A DNA stretch of 64,000 nucleotides from NCBI RefSeq assembly GCF_039839375.1, contig NZ_JBDOQU010000005.1, positions 1 through 64,000 of the forward strand. The letters run 5' to 3'. The notes under the pieces are model-generated. The model worked only from the letters and a program-made list of their open reading frames with translations, was not told where the DNA came from and ran no database searches. Positions 15,395 through 23,891 of the stretch are shown piece after piece (within the stretch, counting starts at the first letter, position 1; each line of letters starts with the position of its first letter). The translations under genes and the position numbers were made by a program. The DNA comes from JBDOQU01 sp039839375 (lineage in GTDB: Bacteria; Pseudomonadota; Alphaproteobacteria; DSM-16000; Inquilinaceae).

Positions 15395-16360
15395 TCACGC
15401 CGCCCGGGCCATGATCTCCGGATGGTCGGCGAACCAGGCGTCGTGATAGGCAGACAGCTTGCCGTAGGAATTGTCCAGCAGCGTCACCCGCCGACTCAGC
15501 AGGCTGGCGAGGATGCAGCCATGGAGGCGGCTGGTGACGACATGCTCATGGTCGCGGAAGAAGCCGACCATCCGCTCCACGATCCGGTCCTGGAGCTTGT
15601 ACCAGGCGCGGCTGGGGTCGATCGGCAGGTCGACCCGACCGTCCAGCCAATGGGTCTTGCGGCAGGCGCGGAACATCAGCGTCTCCCACGGCTGGATGAG
15701 ATCTTCCCAATCGACCGGCTCGCCTTCCTCAGGCTGGTCGCCCTCCATGGCGACGGCTTCCTCGTCCTTGCGCAGGAAAGGCAGAACCCGGCTTTCGGCC
15801 GACGTTGGGAGGTCGGTCGGCCAGCGGCCCCAGAGCTGGTGCGCCATGTCCGGAATCATCACCGTGTTCTCGGTGAAATGGGTCGCGCTGATCTCATAGG
15901 ATTTCTCGTCGCGGACCAGGATGTGCAGGTCGCCATGCCGGCGCAGCGCGTCGGAGGACGCCGCCAGCGCCTCGTCCGACCCGTAATGGATGGTCTGCGG
16001 CAGGAAGACGACCCGGTTGTCCGGGAACGCGGCCACGACATCCTCGCGGAAGGTCTGGTGCCACGGATAGATGTCGCCCAGATTGCCGCCGCCATGGAGG
16101 GCGATGATCGTATCGGGTGTCACCGCCGCCTGGAGCGAAGGGGTGAAGTTGTAGAGGCTGGCCCGGCCGACCACGCGGTGGCCGTGATCCTGGAAGAACG
16201 CTTCGGTGCCCATGTTGATCAGGCTGTCGCCGATGTTCAGGTGAACCGGATAGTCCAGGTAGAGGACGGGCCGGTCAGGCGGCATGATCTCATGGATGTC
16301 GGCCAGACGCTGCTTCAGCGCGTCCATGGTCGCGGGGGGTGAAATCTCGGTGGAGGACAT
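15395..16360 (-). CDS. Polysaccharide pyruvyl transferase family protein
   Basis: 321 residues, cytoplasmic. The family adds ketal-linked pyruvate to exopolysaccharide sugars. Marks are LDYPVHLNIGDSLINMGTE near the N-terminus, IIALHGGGNLGDIYPWHQ, VVFLPQTIHYGSDEAL, ILVRDEKSYEISATHF, and the C-terminal HVVTSRLHGCILASLL with VTLLDNSYGKLSAYHDAW. It stands alone with no exopolysaccharide cluster nearby, and its end is only 16 bp from the convergent binding-protein gene. The polysaccharide target is unknown. Confidence 0.85.
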   Translation of the reverse strand: MSSTEISPPATMDALKQRLADIHEIMPPDRPVLYLDYPVHLNIGDSLINMGTEAFFQDHGHRVVGRASLYNFTPSLQAAVTPDTIIALHGGGNLGDIYPWHQTFREDVVAAFPDNRVVFLPQTIHYGSDEALAASSDALRRHGDLHILVRDEKSYEISATHFTENTVMIPDMAHQLWGRWPTDLPTSAESRVLPFLRKDEEAVAMEGDQPEEGEPVDWEDLIQPWETLMFRACRKTHWLDGRVDLPIDPSRAWYKLQDRIVERMVGFFRDHEHVVTSRLHGCILASLLSRRVTLLDNSYGKLSAYHDAWFADHPEIMARAA

Positions 16361-16479
16361 GGGGGAGCTGTGTCTCCGTCGGGGGGAATTCGGGACTACA
16401 CCTTTATCGTAAGCTAATATGGTCGCTTAAGGGCTGAAACAAATCGATGTCAGGGCCGTTGGAGGGCGCTTCGCCGCCT

Positions 16480-17208
16480 TTAGCCCGCGCTTCGCCCCGT
16501 CATCCGGCCGGCGAGGTTGCGCAACAGCGGCAGCGACCCCGTCTCGATCGTCCTGGGCTTGCGGTGCAGGGCGAGGGCGTAGAACAGCAGGACCAGCGCC
16601 GCCGCCATCTCCATGATCTCCTCGACCGGCCGCATCGCCGGATGCTGGATGGCCGTGTCGATCGCGAGCGCCAGGCCCAGCACCGCCGCGAACAGATAGA
16701 GCAGGCGGTGATGGATCCACAGATATCCCGCCGCTCGCTCCAGCGCGTCGCGCAGCCGCCAGACGATCGCGCCGAGGATGCCGATCGCCAGCAGGGCCGC
16801 GCCCGCCGTCAGATAAGGCGTCTGCATCCAGAACGTCTCCAGCAGCCGCGCCGCCAGAACGATCAGGTCATGCGCGCCATCCAGCTCGCCGCCGCCATAC
16901 ATCTCCGGCACCGGCGTCCCCAGATGCCGCGCCCCGAAGCTGACCTCGCTGAGCGCGCCGACGACGCCCAGCACGATCGGCAGCAGCAGGAAATTGGTGG
17001 CGTAGCCGCGCCGGATGAGCGAGTAGAGGGCCGCGATCGCCGCCGTCAGGAAGAAAGACGCGCCGGCCATCTCCACCACCCCGTCCTCCGTCGACAGGAC
17101 CGTGCGGCTGGCGGGGAACAGGATGACGATGGCGATCAGAGCGGCGATGATGCCGGCCGCCAGCAAGGCGGCGCCGGCTTCCTCGCGGCGGTATCGGCGG
17201 ATATCCAT
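16480..17208 (-). CDS. Hypothetical multi-pass membrane protein
   Basis: 242 residues with about seven hydrophobic segments (about 12-31, 45-66, 71-90, 120-145, 146-160, 180-196, 208-225). The N-terminus is basic (MDIRRYRREEAG). A polar stretch ARHLGTPVPEMYGGGELDGA sits between helices 3 and 4. I do not recognise a named family. It is on the same strand upstream of nothing obvious: cydX ends 72 bp further right but is transcribed toward it. Function unknown. Confidence 0.7.
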   Translation of the reverse strand: MDIRRYRREEAGAALLAAGIIAALIAIVILFPASRTVLSTEDGVVEMAGASFFLTAAIAALYSLIRRGYATNFLLLPIVLGVVGALSEVSFGARHLGTPVPEMYGGGELDGAHDLIVLAARLLETFWMQTPYLTAGAALLAIGILGAIVWRLRDALERAAGYLWIHHRLLYLFAAVLGLALAIDTAIQHPAMRPVEEIMEMAAALVLLFYALALHRKPRTIETGSLPLLRNLAGRMTGRSAG

Positions 17209-17280
17209 GGTGCATGAACTCGGGACGACGGGATTTGTTACAGTTTCACGACGTCCCGATGGCGAGTTTATTCCGAACCG

Positions 17281-17418
17281 TCACAGCCCCATCAGCAGCC
17301 GCAGCCCGTAGGCCACGGCAGCCACCGTCGCCAGCCCGGCCAGCCACAGCCCGGCGAACCAGGCCAGCTTCAGCCATAGGGGCCGATCAGTGGTATCCGG
17401 ATCAGTGGTATCCGGCAT
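17281..17418 (-). CDS. cydX: CydX-like small subunit of bd oxidase (DUF2474 type)
   Basis: 45 residues, one membrane helix: MPDTTDPDTTDRPLWLKLAW, then GLWLAGLATVAAVAYGLRLL, ending LMGL. The PLWxxLAWF start and YGLRLLM end match the small DUF2474 proteins encoded after cyanide-insensitive bd oxidases. ATG (complement 17416-17418) lies within the cydB tail, overlapping it by 17 nt in another frame, so it is probably translationally coupled to cydB. It likely stabilises the haem-bearing CydA/CydB complex. A 15-bp tandem duplication lengthens its N-terminus by PDTTD. Confidence 0.82.
   Translation of the reverse strand: MPDTTDPDTTDRPLWLKLAWFAGLWLAGLATVAAVAYGLRLLMGL
17386..17415. repeat. Exact 15-bp tandem duplication at the cydB/cydX junction
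   Basis: ATCAGTGGTATCCGG occurs twice back to back (17386-17400 and 17401-17415). The right copy contains the cydB stop codon; both copies are coding for cydX. Because 15 is a multiple of three, neither frame is broken. Confidence 0.95.
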
Positions 17419-18406
17419 CTTCCGTCACCTTCCCGCGGAAGACCCAGTAGGTATAGGCCGTGTAGGCGAGGATGATCGGCACCACGATGACCACCCCGAC
17501 CAGAAGGAATATCTGGCTCTCCGGTGGCGCGGCGGCTTCCTGGAGCGAGATTTCGGGCGGGATGACGTTCGGCCATATGCTGATCGCAAGGCCGAGGAAG
17601 CCCAGCAGGAACAGCGCCATGGAAAGGACGAAGGGCCGCCAGTCCGCGCCCCGCCTCAGGCCGGAGAAGATGCCCCAGGAGACGGCGGCCACGGCCAGGG
17701 GCACAGGCGAAAGGATCGCGATGTTGGGCCAGGAGAACCAGCGCTGCTGGAAATCGTTCTCCAGGAACGGCGTCCACAGGCTGACCACGGCCATGAACGC
17801 AACCACCAGCATCAGCACCCGCTCCGCCGCCTTCCGCGCCCAGCGGTGAAGCTCGCCTTCCGTCTTCATCACCAGCCAGGTCGCGCCCAGAAGGGCGTAT
17901 CCGGCGACCAGCGCCGCCCCTGTCATCAGGCTGAAGGGCGTCAGCCAGTCCAGCGCGCCGCCGGAAAACGCCCGCTCCGAAACCTCGAAACCCTGGACGT
18001 AGGCTCCCAGCGCCACGCCCTGCGCGAAGGTCGCCAGGACGGAACCCAGGATGAAAGACAGGCTCCATCCCGGCCGGTGCCGCTCGTCCCTGAAACGGAA
18101 CTCGAACGCCACGCCCCGGAAGATCAGCGCGATCAGCATGACCAGCAGTGGCAGGTAGAGCGCCGGCAGGATGACGGCGTAGGCCAGCGGGAAGGCCCCG
18201 AAAAGCCCGGCTCCGCCCAGGACCAGCCAGGTTTCGTTGCCGTCCCAGATCGGCGCGACCGTGTTCATCATGACGTCGCGGTCGCCCTCGTCCTTCCGGA
18301 ACGGGAACAGGATGCCGATGCCCAGATCGAATCCGTCCATCAGCACGTACATGGCGATGCCGAAGGCGATGATTCCGCCCCAGATGATGGGAAGCATCTC
18401 GGTCAT
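17402..18406 (-). CDS. cydB: Cytochrome bd-type ubiquinol oxidase subunit II
   Basis: 334 residues, inner membrane, partner of CydA in quinol oxidation with reduction of O2 to water. Start at 18404-18406 (MTEMLPIIWGGIIAFGIAMY), overlapping the cydA stop by 4 nt. Conserved YVLMDGFDLGIGILFPF, NTVAPIWDGNETWLVLGG and FRGVAFEFRFRDERHRPGWS. Nine or so hydrophobic segments follow. An open frame continues upstream to 19300 but is only the alternative frame of cydA. With cydA and the DUF2474-type gene it forms a three-gene operon. Confidence 0.95.
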   Translation of the reverse strand: MTEMLPIIWGGIIAFGIAMYVLMDGFDLGIGILFPFRKDEGDRDVMMNTVAPIWDGNETWLVLGGAGLFGAFPLAYAVILPALYLPLLVMLIALIFRGVAFEFRFRDERHRPGWSLSFILGSVLATFAQGVALGAYVQGFEVSERAFSGGALDWLTPFSLMTGAALVAGYALLGATWLVMKTEGELHRWARKAAERVLMLVVAFMAVVSLWTPFLENDFQQRWFSWPNIAILSPVPLAVAAVSWGIFSGLRRGADWRPFVLSMALFLLGFLGLAISIWPNVIPPEISLQEAAAPPESQIFLLVGVVIVVPIILAYTAYTYWVFRGKVTEDAGYH

Positions 18407-19809
18407 GGCTGGCGCTCCGCGGTTTCGATGGGAGGCTCGTCGGCCGCCGACATCGGGCGGCTCGGTCTCTTGGCCATGTCGTCGGCCGTGTGGGCGGGGG
18501 CCGCCGTGACCGGGCCATGGCCGATCAGCCTCAGAAGATAGTAGGTCCCCGCGCCGAACACCGCGGCGTAGGCGATCATGAAGAAGGCGAGGGAGGTCGC
18601 GACGCTGGCCCCCGGCACGGGCGACACGGCGTCGGCCGTTCGCAGCAGCCCGTAGATCACGTAGGGCTGCCGGCCGACCTCCGTCACCGTCCAGCCGGCC
18701 AGGATGGCGACGAAGCCCGCCGGCGTCATCGCCATGCAGAGATACTGGAACCACCGCGTGTCGTAGAGCCGCCCTCGCCATCGGAGATAGACGCCGGACA
18801 GCCCGACGAACGCCATCAGGATTCCGATGCCGACCATGATGCGGAAAGCGTAGAACACCCAGCCGACCGGCGGCCGGTCCTGGGGCGGGAAATCCTTCAG
18901 CCCGGTCACCGTCCCGTCCAGGCTGTGGGTCAGGATCAGGCTGCCCAGATGGGGGATCGCCACCTCGTAATGATTTTCCTCCGCCTCCTCGTCGGGCACC
19001 GCGAACAGCAGAAGCGGGACGGTCCCGGTCTCCCAATGGCCCTCCATCGCCGCGACCTTCGCCGGCTGGTGCTCCAGCGTGTTCAGCCCGTGGAAGTCCC
19101 CGGCGACGATCTGCGCCGGGGCGACGATCACGGCGAAGCCCATCGCCTGGGAGAACATGATGCGGGCCAGCCGGACATGGACGCCCCGCCACAGATACCA
19201 GGCCGAAACGCCGCCGATGACGAAGCAGGTCGTCAGGTAGGCCGCCAGCGTCATATGGACCAGGCGATAGGGGAAGGAGGGGTTGAAGACGATCGCCCAC
19301 CAGTCGACCGGGTGGAATATCCCGTCCACGATCTCATAGCCCTGCGGCGTCTGCATCCAGCTGTTGGCCGACAGGATCCAGAAGGTGGAGATCAGGGTGC
19401 CGACGGCGACCGCCAGCGTCGCCACGAAATGCAGCTTCGGCCCCACCTTGTTCCAGCCGAACAGCATGATGCCCAGGAACGACGCTTCCAGGAAGAAGGC
19501 GGTCAGCACCTCATAGCTCAGAAGCGGACCCATGATGCTGCCGGCGATCTCGCTGAACCGGCTCCAGTTGGTGCCGAACTGGTAGCTCATCACCACGCCG
19601 GACACGACGCCCATGGCGAAAGAGATGGCGAATATCTTGACCCAGAACTTGTAGATCGTCCGGTAGTCCTCGTTCCCCGTCTTCAGCCACAGCGCCTCCA
19701 GCAGGGCGAGCCAGCTCGCCAGCCCGATGGTGAAGGACGGGAACAGGATGTGGAACGCGATCGTGAAGGCGAACTGCAGGCGGGAAAGCAGCAGCGGGTC
19801 GAAATCCAT
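18403..19809 (-). CDS. cydA: Cytochrome bd-type ubiquinol oxidase subunit I (CIO type)
   Basis: 468 residues with nine membrane segments. His20 in QFAFTIAFHILFPSF is the expected haem b595 ligand. Quinol-site region GHWETGTVPLLLF is followed by a short Q-loop, and the GRQP signature appears as TEVGRQPYVIYGLLRT (Tyr where Trp is usual). The short loop and the DUF2474-type third subunit place it in the cyanide-insensitive (CioA) branch rather than the E. coli long-loop branch. Such oxidases support respiration at low O2 or under nitrosative and cyanide stress. The C-terminal 30 residues are a charged cytoplasmic tail. Confidence 0.95.
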   Translation of the reverse strand: MDFDPLLLSRLQFAFTIAFHILFPSFTIGLASWLALLEALWLKTGNEDYRTIYKFWVKIFAISFAMGVVSGVVMSYQFGTNWSRFSEIAGSIMGPLLSYEVLTAFFLEASFLGIMLFGWNKVGPKLHFVATLAVAVGTLISTFWILSANSWMQTPQGYEIVDGIFHPVDWWAIVFNPSFPYRLVHMTLAAYLTTCFVIGGVSAWYLWRGVHVRLARIMFSQAMGFAVIVAPAQIVAGDFHGLNTLEHQPAKVAAMEGHWETGTVPLLLFAVPDEEAEENHYEVAIPHLGSLILTHSLDGTVTGLKDFPPQDRPPVGWVFYAFRIMVGIGILMAFVGLSGVYLRWRGRLYDTRWFQYLCMAMTPAGFVAILAGWTVTEVGRQPYVIYGLLRTADAVSPVPGASVATSLAFFMIAYAAVFGAGTYYLLRLIGHGPVTAAPAHTADDMAKRPSRPMSAADEPPIETAERQP

Positions 19810-19966
19810 GGCATCCTGGCCTTTCGTCGGGCTCTACCGTGGCGGGTGGCGCACTCCTCTAAACACGATGTCGACTATCGCCGATCCCGTGGCCGGGTCG
19901 ATTGCGCATCCTGTCTTGCGACCGAACGCCGCCTTGCATCCGTGGTCACAGGCGAAAAAGGCGAAA

Positions 19967-20830
19967 TCAGCCGGCCAGCGTCTCCTTGAAGAAGGCGATG
20001 GTGCGTTCCCAGGCCAGGGTCGCCGCCTCCTCGTCATAGCGCGCTTCGGACGTGTCGTTGTGGAAGGCGTGGTTGACGCCCTCATACATATGCAGCGTGT
20101 AGGTTTTCCCCGCCGCCTCCAGCGCCTCCTCGAAATCCGGCACGCCGGCGCCGATCCGCTCGTCCAGCCCGGCATAGTGCAGAAGCAGCGGCGCCTGGAT
20201 GGACGCCACCTCTTCCGAAGGCGGTGCGGGGCCGTAGAAGACGACGCCAGCATCCAGTTCCGGCGCGGCCACGGCGACCCGGCCGACGACCCCGCCGCCC
20301 CAGCAGAAACCGACGATGCCGACATTGCCGTTGCTGTCCTCCCGCGCCGCCAGCCAGTCGATCGCCGCCCGCGCCTGCGCCGTCACCTGGTCCATGTCCA
20401 GCCCGCCGAACATCTCCCGCGCCGCGTCGGGGTCGTCCGGCGTGCCGCCCAGGGAGGACAGGAAGTCCGGCGCCAGGACGAGGAATCCTTCCTTCGCCGC
20501 CCGCCGCGCCACATCCTCGATATGCGGGTTCAGCCCCCGGTTCTCATGCACCACGATGATCGCCGGCAGCGGCTGGGAAGCATCGGCCGGCTTGGCCAGG
20601 TAGCCCGCCAGCTCGCCGCTGTCCGTCGGCACGGAAACCCGCTCCGTCGTCAGCGACGGGTCGTCGGGCTCCGTCATCGCCCCATGGGCGTAGTTCGCCT
20701 CCAGCAGCGGCACCAGCGCGGCCGCGGCGGCCATCCCGCCCGCCAGTGCGGCCAGCCGCTCCATGAACAACCGACGGTCCATCCCCTTGTGGGTGTATTC
20801 GTCGTATAGGGCGATGATCTCCTGCCGCAT
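19967..20830 (-). CDS. Dienelactone hydrolase family protein, exported
   Basis: Alpha/beta hydrolase of 287 residues. Start at 20828-20830 (MRQEIIALYDEYTHK) is preferred to a GTG 15 bp upstream because GGGAGG sits 5 bases before it. Residues about 19-45 (RRLFMERLAALAGGMAAAAA) look like a Tat-type signal with a twin arginine. Catalytic triad Cys in GIVGFCWGGGVV, Asp in YAGLDERIGAG, His in GVNHAFHND. Dienelactone hydrolases open lactone rings of aromatic degradation intermediates; periplasmic members of this subgroup have no settled substrate. No aromatic pathway genes are nearby. Confidence 0.87.
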   Translation of the reverse strand: MRQEIIALYDEYTHKGMDRRLFMERLAALAGGMAAAAALVPLLEANYAHGAMTEPDDPSLTTERVSVPTDSGELAGYLAKPADASQPLPAIIVVHENRGLNPHIEDVARRAAKEGFLVLAPDFLSSLGGTPDDPDAAREMFGGLDMDQVTAQARAAIDWLAAREDSNGNVGIVGFCWGGGVVGRVAVAAPELDAGVVFYGPAPPSEEVASIQAPLLLHYAGLDERIGAGVPDFEEALEAAGKTYTLHMYEGVNHAFHNDTSEARYDEEAATLAWERTIAFFKETLAG

Positions 20831-20948
20831 GAGGCCCTCCCGCACGATGATCGTTTCAGGACAGGAGTGATTCTAGACCAACGCCGGGCAATGTCGATGC
20901 GCCTTAGGACCCTTCTTCGTCTTAGGGTGGAGCCAAATCTTGCTTCGC

Positions 20949-20965
20949 GTAAGGATATTCCTTAC
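20949..20965. promoter_or_regulatory. Operator-like palindrome of the AbrB/MazF operon
   Basis: GTAAGGA-TAT-TCCTTAC, perfect 7-bp arms, 25 bp before the antitoxin start at 20991. AbrB-fold antitoxins bind such palindromes as dimers to repress their operon. Confidence 0.6.
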
Positions 20966-20990
20966 ATTTGGGATCGCACGGAGGAATGCC

Positions 20991-21203
20991 ATGATCACCA
21001 GCCGACTGACGAGCAAATCGCAGACGACGATCCCGCAGCCGATTCGCGCCGCCCTGCACCTCAAGGAAGGCGATGCGCTGGCTTACCGGATCGAGGATGG
21101 ATGCGTGATCCTTTCTCGCGCCGATCCCGTCATCGATGACCCGTTCGCGACCTTCGACGAATGGAATGGCGAGGCCGACAGGAAGGCCTATGCCGGACTT
21201 TGA
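20991..21203 (+). CDS. AbrB/MazE-type antitoxin
   Basis: 70 residues from ATG 20991, preceded by GGAGGAA. The swapped-hairpin AbrB fold is shown by SRLTSKSQTTIPQPIRAAL, then LKEGDALAYRIEDGCVILSR. The C-terminal tail (PFATFDEWNGEADRKAYAGL) would bind the toxin. The toxin ATG at 21190 lies inside its 3' end (14-nt overlap). It probably represses the operon at 20949-20965. Confidence 0.9.
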   Translation: MITSRLTSKSQTTIPQPIRAALHLKEGDALAYRIEDGCVILSRADPVIDDPFATFDEWNGEADRKAYAGL

Positions 21204-21531
21204 ACAGGGCGATATCGTTCGTGTGCCCTTTCCCTACACAGACAGGGAAACCCGACAGCACCGGCCGGCTCTCGTCGTTTCCAAAGGGCCGCTGGGGGAT
21301 CGGGCGACGTTGCTGTGGGTGGCTATGATCACCAGCGCCGAAAACCGGTCTTGGTCCGACGATGTTCCTTTCGGCGACCGCTATCCGGAGGCCGGCCTGC
21401 CCGCGCCGTCGGTCGTTCGCGCCAGCAAGATCGCCACGATCGAAACCCGCCGCGCCGACCCGATCGGCAAGGCCCCGGCATCCTTGCTGGCCGACGTGAT
21501 GGCGCGGATCGGCCATTCGCTAGGTATCTGA
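21190..21531 (+). CDS. MazF/PemK family toxin (endoribonuclease)
   Basis: 113 residues from ATG 21190, preceded by GGAAGG. The PemK fold appears as FEQGDIVRVPFPYTDRETRQ, HRPALVVSKGPL, VAMITSAENRSWSDDVPF and PSVVRASKIATIETRRAD. Members cut RNA at short motifs and inhibit translation until bound by the antitoxin. An earlier in-frame start at 21136 would lie deep in the antitoxin gene and lacks a ribosome-binding site. Confidence 0.9.
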   Translation: MPDFEQGDIVRVPFPYTDRETRQHRPALVVSKGPLGDRATLLWVAMITSAENRSWSDDVPFGDRYPEAGLPAPSVVRASKIATIETRRADPIGKAPASLLADVMARIGHSLGI

Positions 21532-21566
21532 CCCCCGCCGCCGCACCGTCCCACCCTTCTTCGTCG

Positions 21567-21589
21567 CCCCGGACTTGATCCGGAGTCCA
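21567..21589. repeat. REP-like palindrome, copy 1
   Basis: CCCCGGACTTGATCCGG followed by AGTCCA. It belongs to the dispersed alphaproteobacterial palindromes built around GGACTTGATCC, with further copies at 21773, 30628 and 30665 and diverged relatives at 26150-26262. Confidence 0.75.
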
Positions 21590-21738
21590 GTATGACGACG
21601 TTGGTGAGGGCGGACCTGTGCGAGCATCAGGGGCATTTGCTCCCTCTTGAGCCCGGGATTGCAGTTTAGGCTTAAATTCATATATTGGGTGAGGTTCTGT
21701 CCTGTCGGCGGAGAGAGTGTGATGACGACGCGGCATGG

Positions 21739-21867
21739 AATGATGACAAATGATGACGTTTTTTTTTCGTCACCCCGGACTTGATCCGGGGTCCATACCA
21801 CCGTCGCCGCCCCATCGCCGCCGATCATGGCCCGGCACGATGATGACGAATGATGACAAATGATGAC
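21739..21867. repeat. Direct repeats flanking a REP-like palindrome
   Basis: AATGATGACAAATGATGAC occurs at 21739-21757 and 21849-21867. Between them are a T run and the palindrome CCCCGGACTTGATCCGGGG at 21773-21791. The layout looks like a small mobile palindromic unit bounded by direct repeats, or an expanded TGATGAC microsatellite. No coding content. Confidence 0.7.
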
Positions 21868-21958
21868 ACATCGCAGGAACATTTCCCTACGTGACGGCAT
21901 GTCCGAACAAGGCCACTCTGCCGGCCTTTCTTCCCGCTGACCGGAGCGACCTTGCCCC

Positions 21959-23146
21959 ATGACCGGCCGTGACCTCACCCCGACCGAACGCGCGCTTTGC
22001 CTGACGGCCGTGCTGTCCGGCGCGTTCGGCGTCGGGCTGACGATCAGCATGGCGACGCCGCTGGTGTCGCTGACGCTGGAGCGGCTGGGCCATTCCACCT
22101 TCGTGGTCGGAGTCGCGGCGGCCATCTATGCCGGCGCGATCCTGCTGGTCGGCCCGTTCATCCCGGCGCTGATCCACCGGATGGGCCCGGTGCCGGCGCT
22201 GGCGCTGGGGACGGCGCTGTCCGCGCTGGCGCTGCTGTCGATCCCGTTCACCGCCGCGCTGGGGCTGATCCTCGCGCTGCGCTTCGCCATGGGCATCGGC
22301 AACGCGCTGGAATGGGTGGTCAGCGAAACCTGGATCAACGCCCTGCCGGCGGAGGGCAGCCGCGGCCGCGTGGTCGGCCTCTACGCCACGGTCTGGGGCG
22401 CGGGCATCGCCGGCGGCCCGCTGCTGCTGACGCTGATCGGCACGGAGGGCGCGCTGCCTTTCCTTATCGCGGCCGGCATCCTCGCCGCGGCGCTGGTCCC
22501 GTTGCTGCTCGCCCGCCGCCTGGCGCCCCGGCTGGAGAAGCCGGCCGCGCGCGGCGCGTTGCGCTCGGCCTTCCGCGCCGCGCCGCTCGCCGTCAGCGCG
22601 GCCTTCCTCTGCGGAGTGGGGGAGGGGTCGGTCTTCTCCCTCTTCCCGATCTACGGGCTGGCGAGCGGCTTCGATTCCGCGACGGCGGTCCTGCTCACCT
22701 CCGTCTTCTCCGCCGGGGCGATCGCGCTCCAGGCGCCGATCGGCTGGATGGCGGACCGGATGGACAGGGGCCGGGTGCTGGCGATCGTCGCGCTCCTGTC
22801 GGCGCTGTGCATCGCGCTGGTCGCCCCGGCGCTGGAACTGCCCTACGCCGTCTGGCCGGTGCTGTTCATCTGGGGCGGCTCGGTCGCGGCCTTCTATACG
22901 CTGGGGCTGATCCTGCTGGGCGAACGGTTCCAGGACGGCGACCTCGCCTCCGCGAACACGGTCTACATCCTGGCCTACACCATCGGCATGATCGTCGGCC
23001 CGCTGGTCAGCGGCGGCGCCATGCGGCTGTGGCATCCCCACGGGCTGCTGCTGGCGCTGGGCGCGGCCAGCCTGCTCTACGCCCTCGCCGTCTTCCGGCG
23101 AGGGACGGAGGACCGCGTCGCCGCCCCCAGCGCGGCGGAGGGCTGA
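21959..23146 (+). CDS. MFS transporter
   Basis: 395 residues with about 12 hydrophobic helices and a charged break in the middle (LARRLAPRLEKPAARGALR). Major facilitator pattern: TPLVSLTLERLGHSTFVVG, LRFAMGIGNALEWVVSETWI in the first half, and PIGWMADRMDRGRVLAIVAL (the second-half loop motif GxxxDRxxR). Closest in feel to the YcaD-like efflux subgroup. It ends 7 bp before recO and may be co-transcribed with recO and parC. Substrate unknown. Confidence 0.88.
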   Translation: MTGRDLTPTERALCLTAVLSGAFGVGLTISMATPLVSLTLERLGHSTFVVGVAAAIYAGAILLVGPFIPALIHRMGPVPALALGTALSALALLSIPFTAALGLILALRFAMGIGNALEWVVSETWINALPAEGSRGRVVGLYATVWGAGIAGGPLLLTLIGTEGALPFLIAAGILAAALVPLLLARRLAPRLEKPAARGALRSAFRAAPLAVSAAFLCGVGEGSVFSLFPIYGLASGFDSATAVLLTSVFSAGAIALQAPIGWMADRMDRGRVLAIVALLSALCIALVAPALELPYAVWPVLFIWGGSVAAFYTLGLILLGERFQDGDLASANTVYILAYTIGMIVGPLVSGGAMRLWHPHGLLLALGAASLLYALAVFRRGTEDRVAAPSAAEG

Positions 23147-23153
23147 GACCGCG

Positions 23154-23891
23154 ATGGACTGGCAGGATGACGGCATCGTTCTCTCCGCCCGCCGGCATGG
23201 GGAGACGGGCTCCATCGTCATGCTGATGACCGAAGGGCACGGCCGCCATGCCGGGCTGGCGCGGGGCCAGCGCCTGCGCGCCCAGCTCCAGCCCGGCGCG
23301 CGCGTCAGGGCCGCATGGCGGGCACGGCTCTCCGACCATCTGGGAAGCTACGCGCTGGAGCCGCTGGACGGCGGACCGGCGGCGCTGATCGACGACCCGC
23401 TGCGGCTGGCGGCGCTCTCCTCCGCCTGCGCGCTGGTCGAGGCGGCGCTGCCCGAACGCGCGCCCTATCCCGCCATCCATCAGGGCTTCGACGCCCTCCT
23501 GTCGGCGCTGGAGGGGGATTTCTGGGACGCTGCCTATGTCCAGTGGGAGATCGGGCTGCTGGGCGCGCTCGGGTTCGGGCTGGATCTCCAGCGTTGCGCC
23601 GCGACCGGCGTCAATGATTCCCTGGCCTGGGTCAGCCCTCGCTCCGGCCGGGCGGTGTCGCTGTCGGCGGGGGAGCCCTATCGCGACCGGCTGCTGCCGC
23701 TGCCCGGCTTCCTGGTCGGACGCGGCGAGGCCGATCCGCCCGCCATCCTGGCCGGGCTGGAGATGACGGGCCATTTCCTCGCCCGCAACCTCTTCGCCCA
23801 GGCGCATCTAAACGTCCCGCCCGCCAGGGAACGATTTGTAGAACGCTATCGCAAGATGGCCACCACATCTGGTAGCTTGCCGACATCATGA
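23154..23891 (+). CDS. recO: DNA repair protein RecO
   Basis: 245 residues. RecO binds ssDNA and loads RecA with RecR in the RecFOR pathway. N-terminal OB fold (MDWQDDGIVLSARRHGETGS, then GLARGQRLRAQLQPGARVRA), followed by the helical domain with LLGALGFGLDLQRCAATG, where only one cysteine of the usual zinc-binding set is visible. Its stop overlaps the parC start by 4 nt. In many alphaproteobacteria recO follows era; here era is about 27 kb away at 50.2 kb. Confidence 0.93.
   Translation: MDWQDDGIVLSARRHGETGSIVMLMTEGHGRHAGLARGQRLRAQLQPGARVRAAWRARLSDHLGSYALEPLDGGPAALIDDPLRLAALSSACALVEAALPERAPYPAIHQGFDALLSALEGDFWDAAYVQWEIGLLGALGFGLDLQRCAATGVNDSLAWVSPRSGRAVSLSAGEPYRDRLLPLPGFLVGRGEADPPAILAGLEMTGHFLARNLFAQAHLNVPPARERFVERYRKMATTSGSLPTS

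Larger units (their letters stand above)
21532..21958. other. Repeat-rich intergenic region
   Basis: 427 bp with no gene. It contains two REP-like palindromes (21567-21589 and 21773-21795), a pair of direct repeats flanking the second one (see the entry at 21739), a run of nine T (21759-21767) and several TGATGAC units. The final 40 bp should hold the MFS gene's start signals, but no clear promoter is visible. Confidence 0.6.
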
